A DNA stretch of 64,000 nucleotides from Acidobacteriota bacterium (GTDB lineage: Bacteria > Acidobacteriota > Terriglobia > Acidiferrales > UBA7541). Positions 38,242 to 46,286 of this stretch are shown piece after piece. Position numbers and translations under genes: made by a program. The stretch covers positions 62,001 to 126,000 of the forward strand of contig JABCYZ010000011.1 of the NCBI GenBank assembly GCA_013289955.1, in the 5' to 3' direction. The notes below the pieces were generated by a model. That model was given only the letters and a program-made list of their open reading frames with translations, searched no databases and was not told the DNA's origin. Every line of letters begins with the position of its first letter. Position 1 is the stretch's first letter.

Positions 38242-39339
38242 ATGCCACCAAGAACCCTGTTTCGCCTGGGCCTGAGCCTTCTTTTCCTCGCGCTCACTGT
38301 CTATTTCTCCACAGGCCATTGGCTGAACTCCCGGATCTTTGAGCCGCTGGATTATCCCGTCACCCTCGACACTCGCCATCTTCAGTCGCCGCCGTTCCGG
38401 ATTAATCTCAACGAAGCCTATTACGCTTCGCTTGATTTGGACGATAGCGCCGACGACTGGTACCAGGATAATCGCTGCAACTATAAGGCGATTCTCTATC
38501 GAGAGTGGTGGCTCTATAAGCTGGGTTCCCATGCTGGTCAGCGGCGAGAACTCTGGGTAAGCTCCGGGGAAGACGCCACACCGCACCACTACTTCAACGG
38601 ATTCCGCGCTTCCTCCGGCCAATACCAGCTGGAGTGGGATCTTCGAGCCGCTGCTTCCTGTCTCAACGGCAGGCATCCGCGCCTCCATGTGATTACCGAT
38701 TCTGGGGGCTACCGGCAAGCCGTTGGTCTGGCTCAACTCTGCTGCATTTTCCTGGGCGGAGCAGGGCTCGCACTCGTTGTGATTGCAACCGCGCGCCTCA
38801 GTTTTCCTCAGGGCTCGGCACCATCCATGTTTCCGGACATGGTTCTGCGCAATTTCATGCCGCTTACAAAACACGAACCGCTACCCGTGATTCACGCGTT
38901 GCCTCATTGGGGAATACTTTGCGCAACCTTTCTGTGGATTCTGATAATCATCTTCCTGATGTTTGGCCCGCAGACTCCCCACGGACTCCTTGTGAGCGTG
39001 AGAAGCCCTGAAGTAGTCTCCTCGAAGGAGAGTACGGGGCAGGAAACAATTGGTGTATATGTGGCCCCTCATGGCCGCTTTTTCGTGAACGGTGAGGAGG
39101 TGGAACGGGGCAGCCTGCGCACGAAACTGCTCGAGCACCTGGTGCGCGGCGTGGCGTGGACGGTCTATTTCGAGGGCCACGCCGACACGCTCTACATGGA
39201 TGACGTCTACGCGATCGACACGATCGAAGGCTGCGGCGCGAAACTCATCTGGATCACTCCGAAAATGCGCGAGGAATGGAGGCACAAAGAGCAATCCGCC
39301 CAACGCATTCCCCGAGTTCTGATTCTGCCCTCTCGATGA
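38242..39339 (+). CDS. membrane protein with C-terminal ExbD/TolR-like domain
   Basis: 365 residues with three hydrophobic helices (about 7-23, 163-186, 223-243). A soluble domain lies between the first two. The third helix and what follows look like ExbD: a helix L-W-I-L-I-I-I-F-L-M-F-G-P, a short G-L-L-V-S-V strand, then a periplasmic section (about 268-345) with F-V-N-G-E-E-V and F-E-G-H-A-D-T-L-Y matching the ExbD/TolR layout. The conserved Asp at the start of the ExbD helix is missing. No ExbB partner is nearby. Its role is unknown. Confidence 0.65.
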   Translation: MPPRTLFRLGLSLLFLALTVYFSTGHWLNSRIFEPLDYPVTLDTRHLQSPPFRINLNEAYYASLDLDDSADDWYQDNRCNYKAILYREWWLYKLGSHAGQRRELWVSSGEDATPHHYFNGFRASSGQYQLEWDLRAAASCLNGRHPRLHVITDSGGYRQAVGLAQLCCIFLGGAGLALVVIATARLSFPQGSAPSMFPDMVLRNFMPLTKHEPLPVIHALPHWGILCATFLWILIIIFLMFGPQTPHGLLVSVRSPEVVSSKESTGQETIGVYVAPHGRFFVNGEEVERGSLRTKLLEHLVRGVAWTVYFEGHADTLYMDDVYAIDTIEGCGAKLIWITPKMREEWRHKEQSAQRIPRVLILPSR

Positions 39340-39535
39340 CAGGTTGTCTCTGAGGGCGGGGTCGATCTAGCCTTCCCGTTTGGATGATGAGCCGCAAACC
39401 GGAAACTGGCCTGTCAACCGCCTTTGGGGGGACGAACCGGGTGATAGAACGCGGAAACAGCGGGGATGATTTTGCCCGTGACAGAGCCCCTAGACCAGGC
39501 GTAGCGGTTCGCCGATCGCGTGCATCAAAACTGAT

Positions 39536-40345
39536 ATGAAGTTTAAGAAGATCGAGCCGGAAGTTTTTGCGTGCACGACGTCGGCGGCGCGGCCGTTTGG
39601 GTGCATGGAGTTGTGGGCGGGCAACGAGAGGGCGCATCGTTCACTGGAGTTGGCGGGGTTGGAAGCGGACGTCATCGCTATACCCTCGGGCGCAGACAGG
39701 GGCGGCGACCTTTCTGCTGTGTTTTCGTGCAGCGACAATATAGCGCGCGTGGTGCTGGCGGATTGTGTGGGGCACGGATTTGTGGCTAGCGGAGTGGCGA
39801 GGCACGTTCATCATTTGCTGCACAAATTTCAGGATATCCGAGATACAGCGGGGTTGCTGGCTTCGCTGAACGATGAATTTACCCTGGATTCGGAGAAATC
39901 GAAGGGGGCCTTGCGGCTGACGACTGTGGTGACCGGAACATTTGATGGCGGGACGGGGGAGTTTAATTTTGCATATGCAGCGCACCCGCGGATGCTGCTT
40001 TGGAGGGCACGCGAGGGGAAGTTTTTTGAGTTGGGCGAGGGCATGGAAAACTTGCCGCTTGGATTCGTCACAGGAGAAATGTACAACGAGCAGAGCATTC
40101 AGCTGCGGCCGGGGGACATGGTTCTGGCGTTTTCCGACGGAGCGACGGAGGCGCAGTCGCCGGCCGGTGAACAGTTGACGGCCCGCGGGTTTTTGCACCT
40201 GGCGGAAGCGACACTGGGGAAATTGCCTGGGCCGGTGAAGCTTACTGACTTTTCCGCTGCCTTGCTTGAGGGTGTGCAATCACATAGGGGAAGTTCGGAA
40301 CTTGACGACGACGTTACGCTGCTGACGCTGCGGCGTTCCGGCTGA
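39536..40345 (+). CDS. PP2C-type (SpoIIE/RsbU-like) serine phosphatase
   Basis: Serine phosphatase of 269 residues that would remove phosphate from a STAS anti-anti-sigma protein. Motifs: G-G-D (56-58), D-C-V-G-H-G (76-81), S-D-G-A-T-E-A near 201, and D-D-D-V-T-L-L near 258, which are the metal-binding Asp clusters of PP2C. It has no fused sensor domain. Its likely partners, the STAS protein (43913-44245) and the HATPase kinase (44267-44779), lie about 4 kb away on the other strand, flanking the lipid transporter genes. No clear ribosome site precedes the ATG. Confidence 0.85.
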   Translation: MKFKKIEPEVFACTTSAARPFGCMELWAGNERAHRSLELAGLEADVIAIPSGADRGGDLSAVFSCSDNIARVVLADCVGHGFVASGVARHVHHLLHKFQDIRDTAGLLASLNDEFTLDSEKSKGALRLTTVVTGTFDGGTGEFNFAYAAHPRMLLWRAREGKFFELGEGMENLPLGFVTGEMYNEQSIQLRPGDMVLAFSDGATEAQSPAGEQLTARGFLHLAEATLGKLPGPVKLTDFSAALLEGVQSHRGSSELDDDVTLLTLRRSG

Positions 40346-40382
40346 GAACGCGGTCGAAACAATCAAAATTCTGTTAAGAAGG

Positions 40383-40419
40383 GCACGGCCCTTCGAATCT
40401 CGGGGTAAACGTGCCGTGC
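40383..40419. repeat. inverted repeat between convergent genes
   Basis: GCACGGC at 40383-40389 and GCCGTGC at 40413-40419, 7-bp arms with a 23-base loop, in the 123-bp gap between the convergent phosphatase and lipoprotein genes. It may act as a bidirectional transcription end point; there is no T-run. Confidence 0.3.
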
Positions 40420-40468
40420 TACTGCTAGATTTCTGAACACGCACGGTTGTAAGAATCGCGGGACAGGG

Positions 40469-41200
40469 CTAAGGGGCGGGCTGCGCGGGTGGATGCTCCG
40501 CAAAGTATTGATCGAGGCTCGAACGGAATTCAGCTACGCCTTGCTGGACGTTTTTGTCGAGAGCAGCAACCACAGCGCCGACATCTTTTCCGCCGACGGG
40601 TTCATCGTGCATATAAAAATGTGTCCACACGGAAGTGCCCGTCTTTATGTTGCGCAGCTCCAATTCCATGGTGACTCGTGCAACGATAGAGCCGCCAGAA
40701 ACTTCCTTGAAATCATAGAGACGCCCGTGCAATAGATAGTCCCCGCGGATATCGCTTCGCAAAGTATAGACTCCACGATAGCGACCGGAGGCGCGGAACT
40801 GCCGCAGCAAGACCTCGGCGATCATTTCCGTGGGCGGCTCCGACCAGCGCTGATATTCGTAGGTTCCCATGCTTTCGCCGCCTGAGCTGTAAACGATTTG
40901 GTCTTCCCGGTAGAGCGCGGGACCCGTGAGGCGCCCAATCAGCAGCGTGATCGGGACTGGATTGGGGTTTGCCGCGGGGGCCAGGTCACCGGGGACAGTC
41001 AATTGATAGTATTTGCTCGGCCGGGCAGCACCACATCCAGCCATCCAGGCCAGGGCCAGCACCAGAAACCCCAGAGTGATTTTCGGAGTCATCATCTTCC
41101 GACAGACCCGACGACTGCGGCCGGCTCGCGTGAGGTCATTGGCCAATTCCTTGGAAAATTCAGTGGGTTTCGTCATGAGTTCGAAGATTCCTCGATTCAT
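40469..41200 (-). CDS. PqiC/ABC-auxiliary-type lipoprotein of the Mla-like system
   Basis: Lipoprotein of the ABC-type transport auxiliary (PqiC/DUF330-like) family, expected to anchor or receive lipid at the outer membrane. The lipobox M-A-G-C (Cys near 55) follows a hydrophobic segment (L-G-F-L-V-L-A-L-A-W); the mature part has K-Y-Y-Q-L-T-V-P near its start and a W-S-E-P-P-T-E-M section, typical of the family. The ATG at 41200 overlaps the MlaD stop and has GGGAGA upstream, but it adds about 35 residues before the signal; the ATG pair at 41095/41092 would give a normal signal peptide. Confidence 0.78.
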   Translation of the reverse strand: MNRGIFELMTKPTEFSKELANDLTRAGRSRRVCRKMMTPKITLGFLVLALAWMAGCGAARPSKYYQLTVPGDLAPAANPNPVPITLLIGRLTGPALYREDQIVYSSGGESMGTYEYQRWSEPPTEMIAEVLLRQFRASGRYRGVYTLRSDIRGDYLLHGRLYDFKEVSGGSIVARVTMELELRNIKTGTSVWTHFYMHDEPVGGKDVGAVVAALDKNVQQGVAEFRSSLDQYFAEHPPAQPAP

Positions 41201-42168
41201 TGATTCTCTCCCGGTTTGTGGTCGCGCGGATTCGTAGCGCGAATGAGAGTGTAGGGGCGCTTCTTGATGGTGTCCGTGAACTCCTTGAGATTCTGGGAGA
41301 CGCGGCGGAAATTATCGAGCAGCTCGTCGATATTTTCGGTGTTGACGTCGAGGGTTTGATCGATCCGCGAGGTGATGTCGGTGAGGGTGGTTAAGGACTT
41401 GCGGAGTTCCGTCACGGCTTTGCGCACATCGTCACGATTTTCTCCGAGAAGCTCGTCAATATGGGTGAGGGCTTTGTTGGCTTCGTCGGAGGTCTTGTGC
41501 AGATCCTGAAGCAATGGTTCCACCTTCTGGCTCGCGGCGTCCAGGTGCTGAATAGTGGAGGTGATTTGCTTACGGTTGTCCTCGATCAGGCCGCGCGTGT
41601 CCGCAAGAGTGGCGGAAAGATTGGCGCGGTTCTGGGCGTTGAGCAAGTCATTGACGCGGTCCACAGTCACTTTCAATTCCGTGGCGCGGTCATTTAGAGA
41701 TTGGATGAGTTGCTTCGCCTGCGGCGCGAGGTCGTTGATCTGAGCCGTGAGAGCGTTGAAATCGACATAGGGATCTGATGGCAATAACGAGCCCGGAGGA
41801 GCCAGAGCAGTTTGTGAGCCGCCAGGGAAAATCTCCAGATGATTGTCTCCCAAAGGACTCATGCTCATGATCTTGGTGTGGCTGTCCGTTTTGACGGGCA
41901 GATCGGTCTGCACGCTGAAAACCACGTCGATCTGCGCAGGATTTTTAGGATCGATAGCCAATTTTTCCACGCGACCTACCTTGGGACCTCCCGCGTAACG
42001 CACCGTGGCGCCCTGTTCGAGCCCGCCGGCAAACGGAAAGTAGGCGTGGTAGGTCTTTGCGGTGCGGCCAAAGGCGCCGGAGATGGCAAACACCATGCCG
42101 ATCAGAACTGCGGCGGCAACGATAACGAAAAGCCCCACAAAAACCTGGTCGCGCTTCCCTGCCATCAC
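41197..42168 (-). CDS. mlaD: MlaD-like MCE-domain lipid-transport protein
   Basis: Periplasmic lipid-binding subunit, anchored by one N-terminal helix (about 8-30). The 323 residues carry one MCE domain (about 37-115, with A-T-V-R-Y-A-G-G-P-K-V-G-R-V) followed by a long helical section (about 125-300) that would form a channel or tube with other copies. It is longer than E. coli MlaD (~180 residues), closer to PqiB/YebT-style or Terriglobia MCE proteins. The gene is 25 bp after mlaF and overlaps the next lipoprotein gene by 4 bp. Confidence 0.88.
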   Translation of the reverse strand: MMAGKRDQVFVGLFVIVAAAVLIGMVFAISGAFGRTAKTYHAYFPFAGGLEQGATVRYAGGPKVGRVEKLAIDPKNPAQIDVVFSVQTDLPVKTDSHTKIMSMSPLGDNHLEIFPGGSQTALAPPGSLLPSDPYVDFNALTAQINDLAPQAKQLIQSLNDRATELKVTVDRVNDLLNAQNRANLSATLADTRGLIEDNRKQITSTIQHLDAASQKVEPLLQDLHKTSDEANKALTHIDELLGENRDDVRKAVTELRKSLTTLTDITSRIDQTLDVNTENIDELLDNFRRVSQNLKEFTDTIKKRPYTLIRATNPRDHKPGENQ

Positions 42169-42193
42169 GTCCTCTTTCCCCTGCTAGTGCTTA

Positions 42194-43030
42194 TCACAAG
42201 CGGCGGTCTTGCGTGAGCATTTGCAGATAATCCATTTCGCGCGCCACTTCCGGCTCGGGCACGCGGTCCAAGAATTGGCGTACGCGCGGCTGCGTGCTGG
42301 CGCGCATTTCCGCGGTGGTGCCGATGGCCACGACGTAGCCCTTGTCGATCAGCACCATACGATCGGCGATCAAGTAAGCGCTGGCCAGTTCGTGAGTGAC
42401 GACGATAATGGTCATGCGGAAGGCTTGCTTCAATTCCAGAATTAACTGGTCGATGCCGGCAGCGATAATCGGATCCAGTCCGGCGGAAGGTTCGTCGAAA
42501 AAGAGAATCTCGGGGTCCATGGCCAGAGCGCGAGCGACAGCCGCGCGTTTCTTCATGCCGCCGCTGAGCTGCGACGGCATATAGTATTCAAATCCCGCGA
42601 GCCCGACCTGCTCGAGCTTGAGCCGCAGCATAATTTCGATTGTGGAGTCTTCGAGCTTGGTGTGCTCGCGCAGCGGCAGCGCCACATTTTCACCGACGGT
42701 CATCGAACCAAAGAGCGCTCCGCCCTGAAACGACATTCCAATCTTTTTGCGAATTTCGTCCATCTCCGCATCGGGGATGGCCGCGATGTTCTTGCCCTTG
42801 ATCCAGATTTCTCCCGAACTGGCTTTTTCAAGACCGACCAGCGTGCGCAAAAGTGTGCTCTTGCCGGAGCCTGAGCCGCCGAGAATGACGAGGGTTTCGC
42901 CGCGTTTCACATCAAACGAGACGCCGTGCAGAATCTCGCGTTCGCCGTAGCTCACGCGCACATCGCGCAAGGAGAGCATTACTTCCGGCTCGAGGGAGTC
43001 CGTGTTTTCCATTTCTCCAGGCAAGGTCAC
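42194..43030 (-). CDS. mlaF: MlaF-like ABC transporter ATP-binding protein
   Basis: Energises lipid transport with MlaE. The 278 residues include Walker A G-G-S-G-S-G-K-S-T (51-59), the signature L-S-G-G-M near 160 and Walker B I-L-F-F-D-E-P-S-A-G-L-D near 180. The Q-loop and signature forms match the MlaF/PqiB group. It starts 6 bp after the mlaE stop codon. Direction of lipid flow cannot be told from sequence. Confidence 0.9.
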   Translation of the reverse strand: MTLPGEMENTDSLEPEVMLSLRDVRVSYGEREILHGVSFDVKRGETLVILGGSGSGKSTLLRTLVGLEKASSGEIWIKGKNIAAIPDAEMDEIRKKIGMSFQGGALFGSMTVGENVALPLREHTKLEDSTIEIMLRLKLEQVGLAGFEYYMPSQLSGGMKKRAAVARALAMDPEILFFDEPSAGLDPIIAAGIDQLILELKQAFRMTIIVVTHELASAYLIADRMVLIDKGYVVAIGTTAEMRASTQPRVRQFLDRVPEPEVAREMDYLQMLTQDRRL

Positions 43031-43036
43031 ACTTCC

Positions 43037-43834
43037 CTAACTTCCGCTCACGAAAAAGAAGAGGCACGTAAATACCAGATCCACGAGCACGACCAGAAAA
43101 ATCGACATTACGACAGCCCTGGTCGTTGAACGGCCAACCTGCTCTGCGCCCGCGCCAGTGTCCAGTCCTTCCTGGCAACCTACGGCGGTGATAGTAATCC
43201 CAAACATCACGCTTTTCACCAGACCGGTCATGATGTCGCGTAGAAGGAGGGAATCGAGCGAGGCTTGGATATAGCGGCCAAACGTAAAATCGGCTTGCGC
43301 CACGCCGAAGAGCGAGCCGCCAAGAATGCCCATGGCGTTGGCCCAGATCGTAAGGCAAGGCAGCATCACAATCATCGCCAGGAATTTCGGCGTGACCAGA
43401 AAACGGATGGGACTGATGGCCATCGTTTCGAGAGCGTCAATCTCTTCTGTGACTTTCATGGTGCCGATTTCGGCAGCGAATGCCGAACCGGAGCGGCCGA
43501 TGACCACAATGGCGGTGATAAGCGGGCCAAGTTCGCGCGACATGGAAATTGCCACGGCAGTAGCCACGTAGTTCATCGCGCCGAAACGCCGCAGCTCATA
43601 AGCGCTTTGCAGCGCGAGAATCAAACCTATAAAAAATGTAATCAGGGAGAGAATCGGCAAGGCCCGTACGCCTACGTCCATGGCCTGGGATACGGCGCGC
43701 TGCAAGCGCAGCGGCTTGCCCTGGAACGGCCCTACGAAAGTGTAGTAGGCCGCGCGGCCACCGAGCGAAGCGAGCGAGCCCACGTAGGCAAGGCTGTTCA
43801 TTACGCTGCCGCCGATTTGTGACACGAATTGCAT
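43037..43834 (-). CDS. mlaE: MlaE-like ABC transporter permease
   Basis: Integral membrane permease of the MlaE/YrbE family, 265 residues with about five to six helices. Family motifs are present: L-I-T-F-F-I-G-L-I-L-A-L-Q (about 58-70) and R-E-L-G-P-L-I-T-A-I-V-V-I-G-R-S-G-S-A (about 100-118), the EQ-loop region that contacts MlaF. It is the first of four tightly packed genes for lipid transport (mlaE, mlaF, mlaD, lipoprotein). A STAS gene lies 78 bp upstream on the same strand. Confidence 0.9.
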   Translation of the reverse strand: MQFVSQIGGSVMNSLAYVGSLASLGGRAAYYTFVGPFQGKPLRLQRAVSQAMDVGVRALPILSLITFFIGLILALQSAYELRRFGAMNYVATAVAISMSRELGPLITAIVVIGRSGSAFAAEIGTMKVTEEIDALETMAISPIRFLVTPKFLAMIVMLPCLTIWANAMGILGGSLFGVAQADFTFGRYIQASLDSLLLRDIMTGLVKSVMFGITITAVGCQEGLDTGAGAEQVGRSTTRAVVMSIFLVVLVDLVFTCLFFFVSGS

Positions 43835-43912
43835 CCGTATTCGCAGTAACCCGATTTTCTGAAACTCAATTCACTGTGATTCGGGAAAATTCGCCGCCCT
43901 GCACCAGAGTAT

Positions 43913-44245
43913 TCAGCCCGCCAGCGCTTGCTCTTCGTTGTCGTAAACTTCAAAAATCTTGAGCAAACGCGAAAGCTGCAACACTTCCCGCGCGGAGGTG
44001 CTCAATCCAAACAATATAAACCGCGAGCCGACGTCCCGGGACGCTTTGAGGCCTTCTACTAGGGAAGCCACACCGGAGCTGTCGATGTACCGCACCTTGC
44101 TGAGGTTCATCACCACGCGCGGCGTGCGATTGTCTCGCACTTCCTTTAAGAGCGCCTTTCGAACCGCCGGGGAGTTCGCCAGGTCGATGTCTCCTGACAC
44201 GTCAAAAATTATGGTCTTGTCGAGTTGACGACTGGAAATCTGCAC
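43913..44245 (-). CDS. STAS-domain protein (anti-anti-sigma factor or MlaB-like)
   Basis: Single STAS domain, 110 residues. The phosphorylatable motif is intact: Y-I-D-S-S-G-V-A (about 53-60). It could be an anti-anti-sigma factor phosphorylated by the HATPase gene 21 bp upstream and dephosphorylated by the PP2C enzyme at 39536-40345, or a MlaB-like subunit of the transporter 78 bp downstream. The D-S-S-G form and the kinase neighbour favour partner switching; the mla genes favour MlaB. Both roles could combine. Confidence 0.85.
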   Translation of the reverse strand: MQISSRQLDKTIIFDVSGDIDLANSPAVRKALLKEVRDNRTPRVVMNLSKVRYIDSSGVASLVEGLKASRDVGSRFILFGLSTSAREVLQLSRLLKIFEVYDNEEQALAG

Positions 44246-44266
44246 TTTGTATTCTCCTTCAAACGA

Positions 44267-44779
44267 TTACGAGTTCACTTCCCTCTTCGGCGCGCGTACG
44301 TACTTGACCAAGCGGAGACGATTGGTGCCATGCGCGCGTTTGTATTCGACGATATCCATGCTTTGCTGAATGAAATGCAGCCCCAGTCCGCCGGGCTTTA
44401 CTTCTTCGAGCGCCCGCATACAAAGTTGCGCGCGCTTTATCGAAGGTCCGCGATCGCACAGAAGGATCTCTAGTCCCTCGGACGCCTTCCTATCCGCCTG
44501 TCCGTGGACGGAGCGGAAGAACATCTCGATCGGCTGGTCCGGGCGGCCATTGTACGCGTGCCGGATGATGTTTGTAAGCGCTTCGTCGACCGCGCGGGTG
44601 ACCGCACGGCAGTCTGGCGCGGAGAATCCAAACGATTCCGTCAAACGCTCCACGGCTCCGCGGACGGCACAGAGTAGACTAGGGTCGCTCGGCAGCTCCA
44701 GCCTCAGCAGCAAGCCTCGGCTCAAATCGCCGTTGCGCTCCTTGGCTTTGCTTCGCCGCTCTGTATCTAGGGCTTTCAT
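44267..44779 (-). CDS. anti-sigma-type HATPase_c serine kinase (RsbW/SpoIIAB-like)
   Basis: Serine kinase with a GHKL ATPase domain, 170 residues from the ATG at 44779 (GGAGGAG upstream, slightly distant). The N-box A-V-D-E-A-L-T-N-I-I-R-H-A-Y (about 72-85) and G-box D-R-G-P (about 125-128) are in place. In known systems such kinases phosphorylate the STAS protein encoded next to them and bind a sigma factor. No sigma factor gene is nearby. The start sits directly after a TTGAGACTCAA palindrome. Confidence 0.85.
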   Translation of the reverse strand: MKALDTERRSKAKERNGDLSRGLLLRLELPSDPSLLCAVRGAVERLTESFGFSAPDCRAVTRAVDEALTNIIRHAYNGRPDQPIEMFFRSVHGQADRKASEGLEILLCDRGPSIKRAQLCMRALEEVKPGGLGLHFIQQSMDIVEYKRAHGTNRLRLVKYVRAPKREVNS

Positions 44780-45244
44780 TTGAGACTCAATTTCTCCTCC
44801 GGCCAGGCCCCGCCCTCGAAGCGAACCCCTAACGCGCGCTCCGTTGATTCTTCGCCCACGCTGCAAGATATTCAGGTGCATCTCGCGTGATGCGAAAAGC
44901 AACCGCCTTCTTGCAACGCTCTTCGCAACGGCCCGAAAAGCGCAGGCAATTCCAAGTGCTCGCGGAAGGCCGCTCCGAGCAGCCGCAGAGAACAGATTCG
45001 GAACAGCGGGTCCTCAGGCCTGGACTGGGTCTTGCTTAGCGTACTGTAAGCGTTTGGGCCTGCTTCTTGCAATCCCCGCAACGGGAATTGGATGCCCGGC
45101 GCGGGTGCTTTGATTCATGGAAAGCAGCGGCAGGACATGGCCTGTTTGCTTCCTAAGTGGCCTCGGTAGCCACGCTCCCTGGATGCTTTTTCGTGGCGCT
45201 TTTCCATCGCGAGGAAGTAGCGTAAACTAGACAAATCGAACGGC
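44780..45244. other. divergent gap before tRNA-His
   Basis: 465 bp without a supported gene. An 11-bp palindrome TTGAGACTCAA (44780-44790) touches the anti-sigma kinase start. A TAAACT at 45223-45228 may be the -10 of the tRNA gene, with a poor -35. Confidence 0.45.
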
Positions 45245-45321
45245 GGTGGGAGTAGCTCAGCTGGTAGAGCGTCGGTCTGTGGCACCGAATGTCGCGGGTT
45301 CAATCCCCGTCTCCCACCCCA
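45245..45321 (+). tRNA. tRNA-His (anticodon GTG)
   Basis: Full cloverleaf. Acceptor stem GTGGGAG (45246-45252) pairs with CTCCCAC (45311-45317); the extra G at 45245 opposite C73 (45318) is the G-1 mark of tRNA-His. D arm GCTC..GAGC, anticodon stem TCGGT/ACCGA with loop CTGTGGC (anticodon 45279-45281), T arm with GGTTCAATC. The CCA end is encoded (45319-45321). Confidence 0.96.
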
Positions 45322-45517
45322 ACTCAGTTTGACAAGTGGTCTTTCTACTTTCCACACAGGATAATCCTTAGTTCGTACTCGAGAAACGTGCCATCCGCGT
45401 GAGCAGTGCCGGGTTTTCCAACAGAATGTGTCCCCACCCCAGGAGGGTGGCGCCTCAACCTTCCCTGTTTTGTCAGACTCCAGTAGTCTAGAGGACCTTC
45501 GTAGAAAGATTTTCGCT

Positions 45518-46207
45518 ATGGGAGAACCCGCTCCGCCGATGACTGTGCTCCGCTGTGGTGCGATGCTGTTCGACATGGACGGTGTGCTGGTTGATTCCAC
45601 GCCGGCCGTGGCGCGAGTGTGGACGGTTTGGGCGCAGAAACACGGTTTTGATCCGGACGATGTAGTGCACAAAGCACATGGCAGGCCCAGCATCGCGACG
45701 ATCCGCGAACTGCTGCCCAATGGCAAGCACGAGGCGGAAAACCGCGAGGTCGAGCGTCTGGAGATCGAGGACATCACAGACGTCGTGGCGCTCCCCGGAG
45801 CGCTAGACCTCTTGCGTGCGATTCCGGAAATGCGCTGGAACATCGTGACCTCCGCGAGCCGCCGGCTAGCAGAGGTGCGCTTGCGCGCGGCCGGATTGCC
45901 GGTCCCGAAGCATCTGGTCACTGCAACCGATGTCGAGCGCGGCAAGCCCTTCCCCGATCCATATCTAAAGGGCGCGGAGGTTCTGGGAATTTCTCCGACA
46001 GAATGCGTTGTTGCCGAAGACGCAGCTTCGGGTGTTCGCTCGGGAAAATCGGCCGGCGCACGCGTACTCGGTTTGCGCACGACTTCGACGGATAGAGAGC
46101 TTCTGACCGCGGGCGCGGATTGGATGGCAGACAACCTGAGCGCACTTTCTCTCGATCCCCTGGAACAAAAAGCCGGTCTTACCTTTCTTCTGAAGACAAA
46201 GAAGTAG
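45518..46207 (+). CDS. HAD-superfamily phosphatase, subfamily IA
   Basis: Sugar or polyol phosphatase of the GPP/beta-phosphoglucomutase-like HAD group, cytoplasmic. From the ATG at 45518 it has 229 residues: nucleophile and acid/base Asp in F-D-M-D-G-V-L-V-D-S (D19, D21), motif II V-T-S-A-S-R, motif III Lys in G-K-P-F-P-D-P-Y, and V-V-A-E-D-A-A-S-G-V near 165. The K-P-x-P-D-P-Y form matches glycerol- and mannitol-phosphatase relatives. A later ATG (45539) is possible. It stands alone after the tRNA. Confidence 0.85.
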   Translation: MGEPAPPMTVLRCGAMLFDMDGVLVDSTPAVARVWTVWAQKHGFDPDDVVHKAHGRPSIATIRELLPNGKHEAENREVERLEIEDITDVVALPGALDLLRAIPEMRWNIVTSASRRLAEVRLRAAGLPVPKHLVTATDVERGKPFPDPYLKGAEVLGISPTECVVAEDAASGVRSGKSAGARVLGLRTTSTDRELLTAGADWMADNLSALSLDPLEQKAGLTFLLKTKK

Positions 46208-46286
46208 CGCGAGCTCGAGGCAAAAAGAGATACAATTTTGCGTTTTGTAAGGTGGCCTAATTCATTCTGGATGGGGGAAAGTCGCG

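Noticed and set aside
39536..45244. A sigma factor gene belonging to the partner switch
   Set aside because: No open frame in this block has sigma region 2 or 4 features.
45115..46134. A 339-codon minus-strand open frame across tRNA-His and the HAD gene
   Set aside because: Its C-terminal part (R-G-L-N-P-R-H-S-V-P-Q-T-D-A-L-P-A-E-L) is the antisense translation of the tRNA gene, a well-known false protein signature, and the rest is antisense to the HAD gene.
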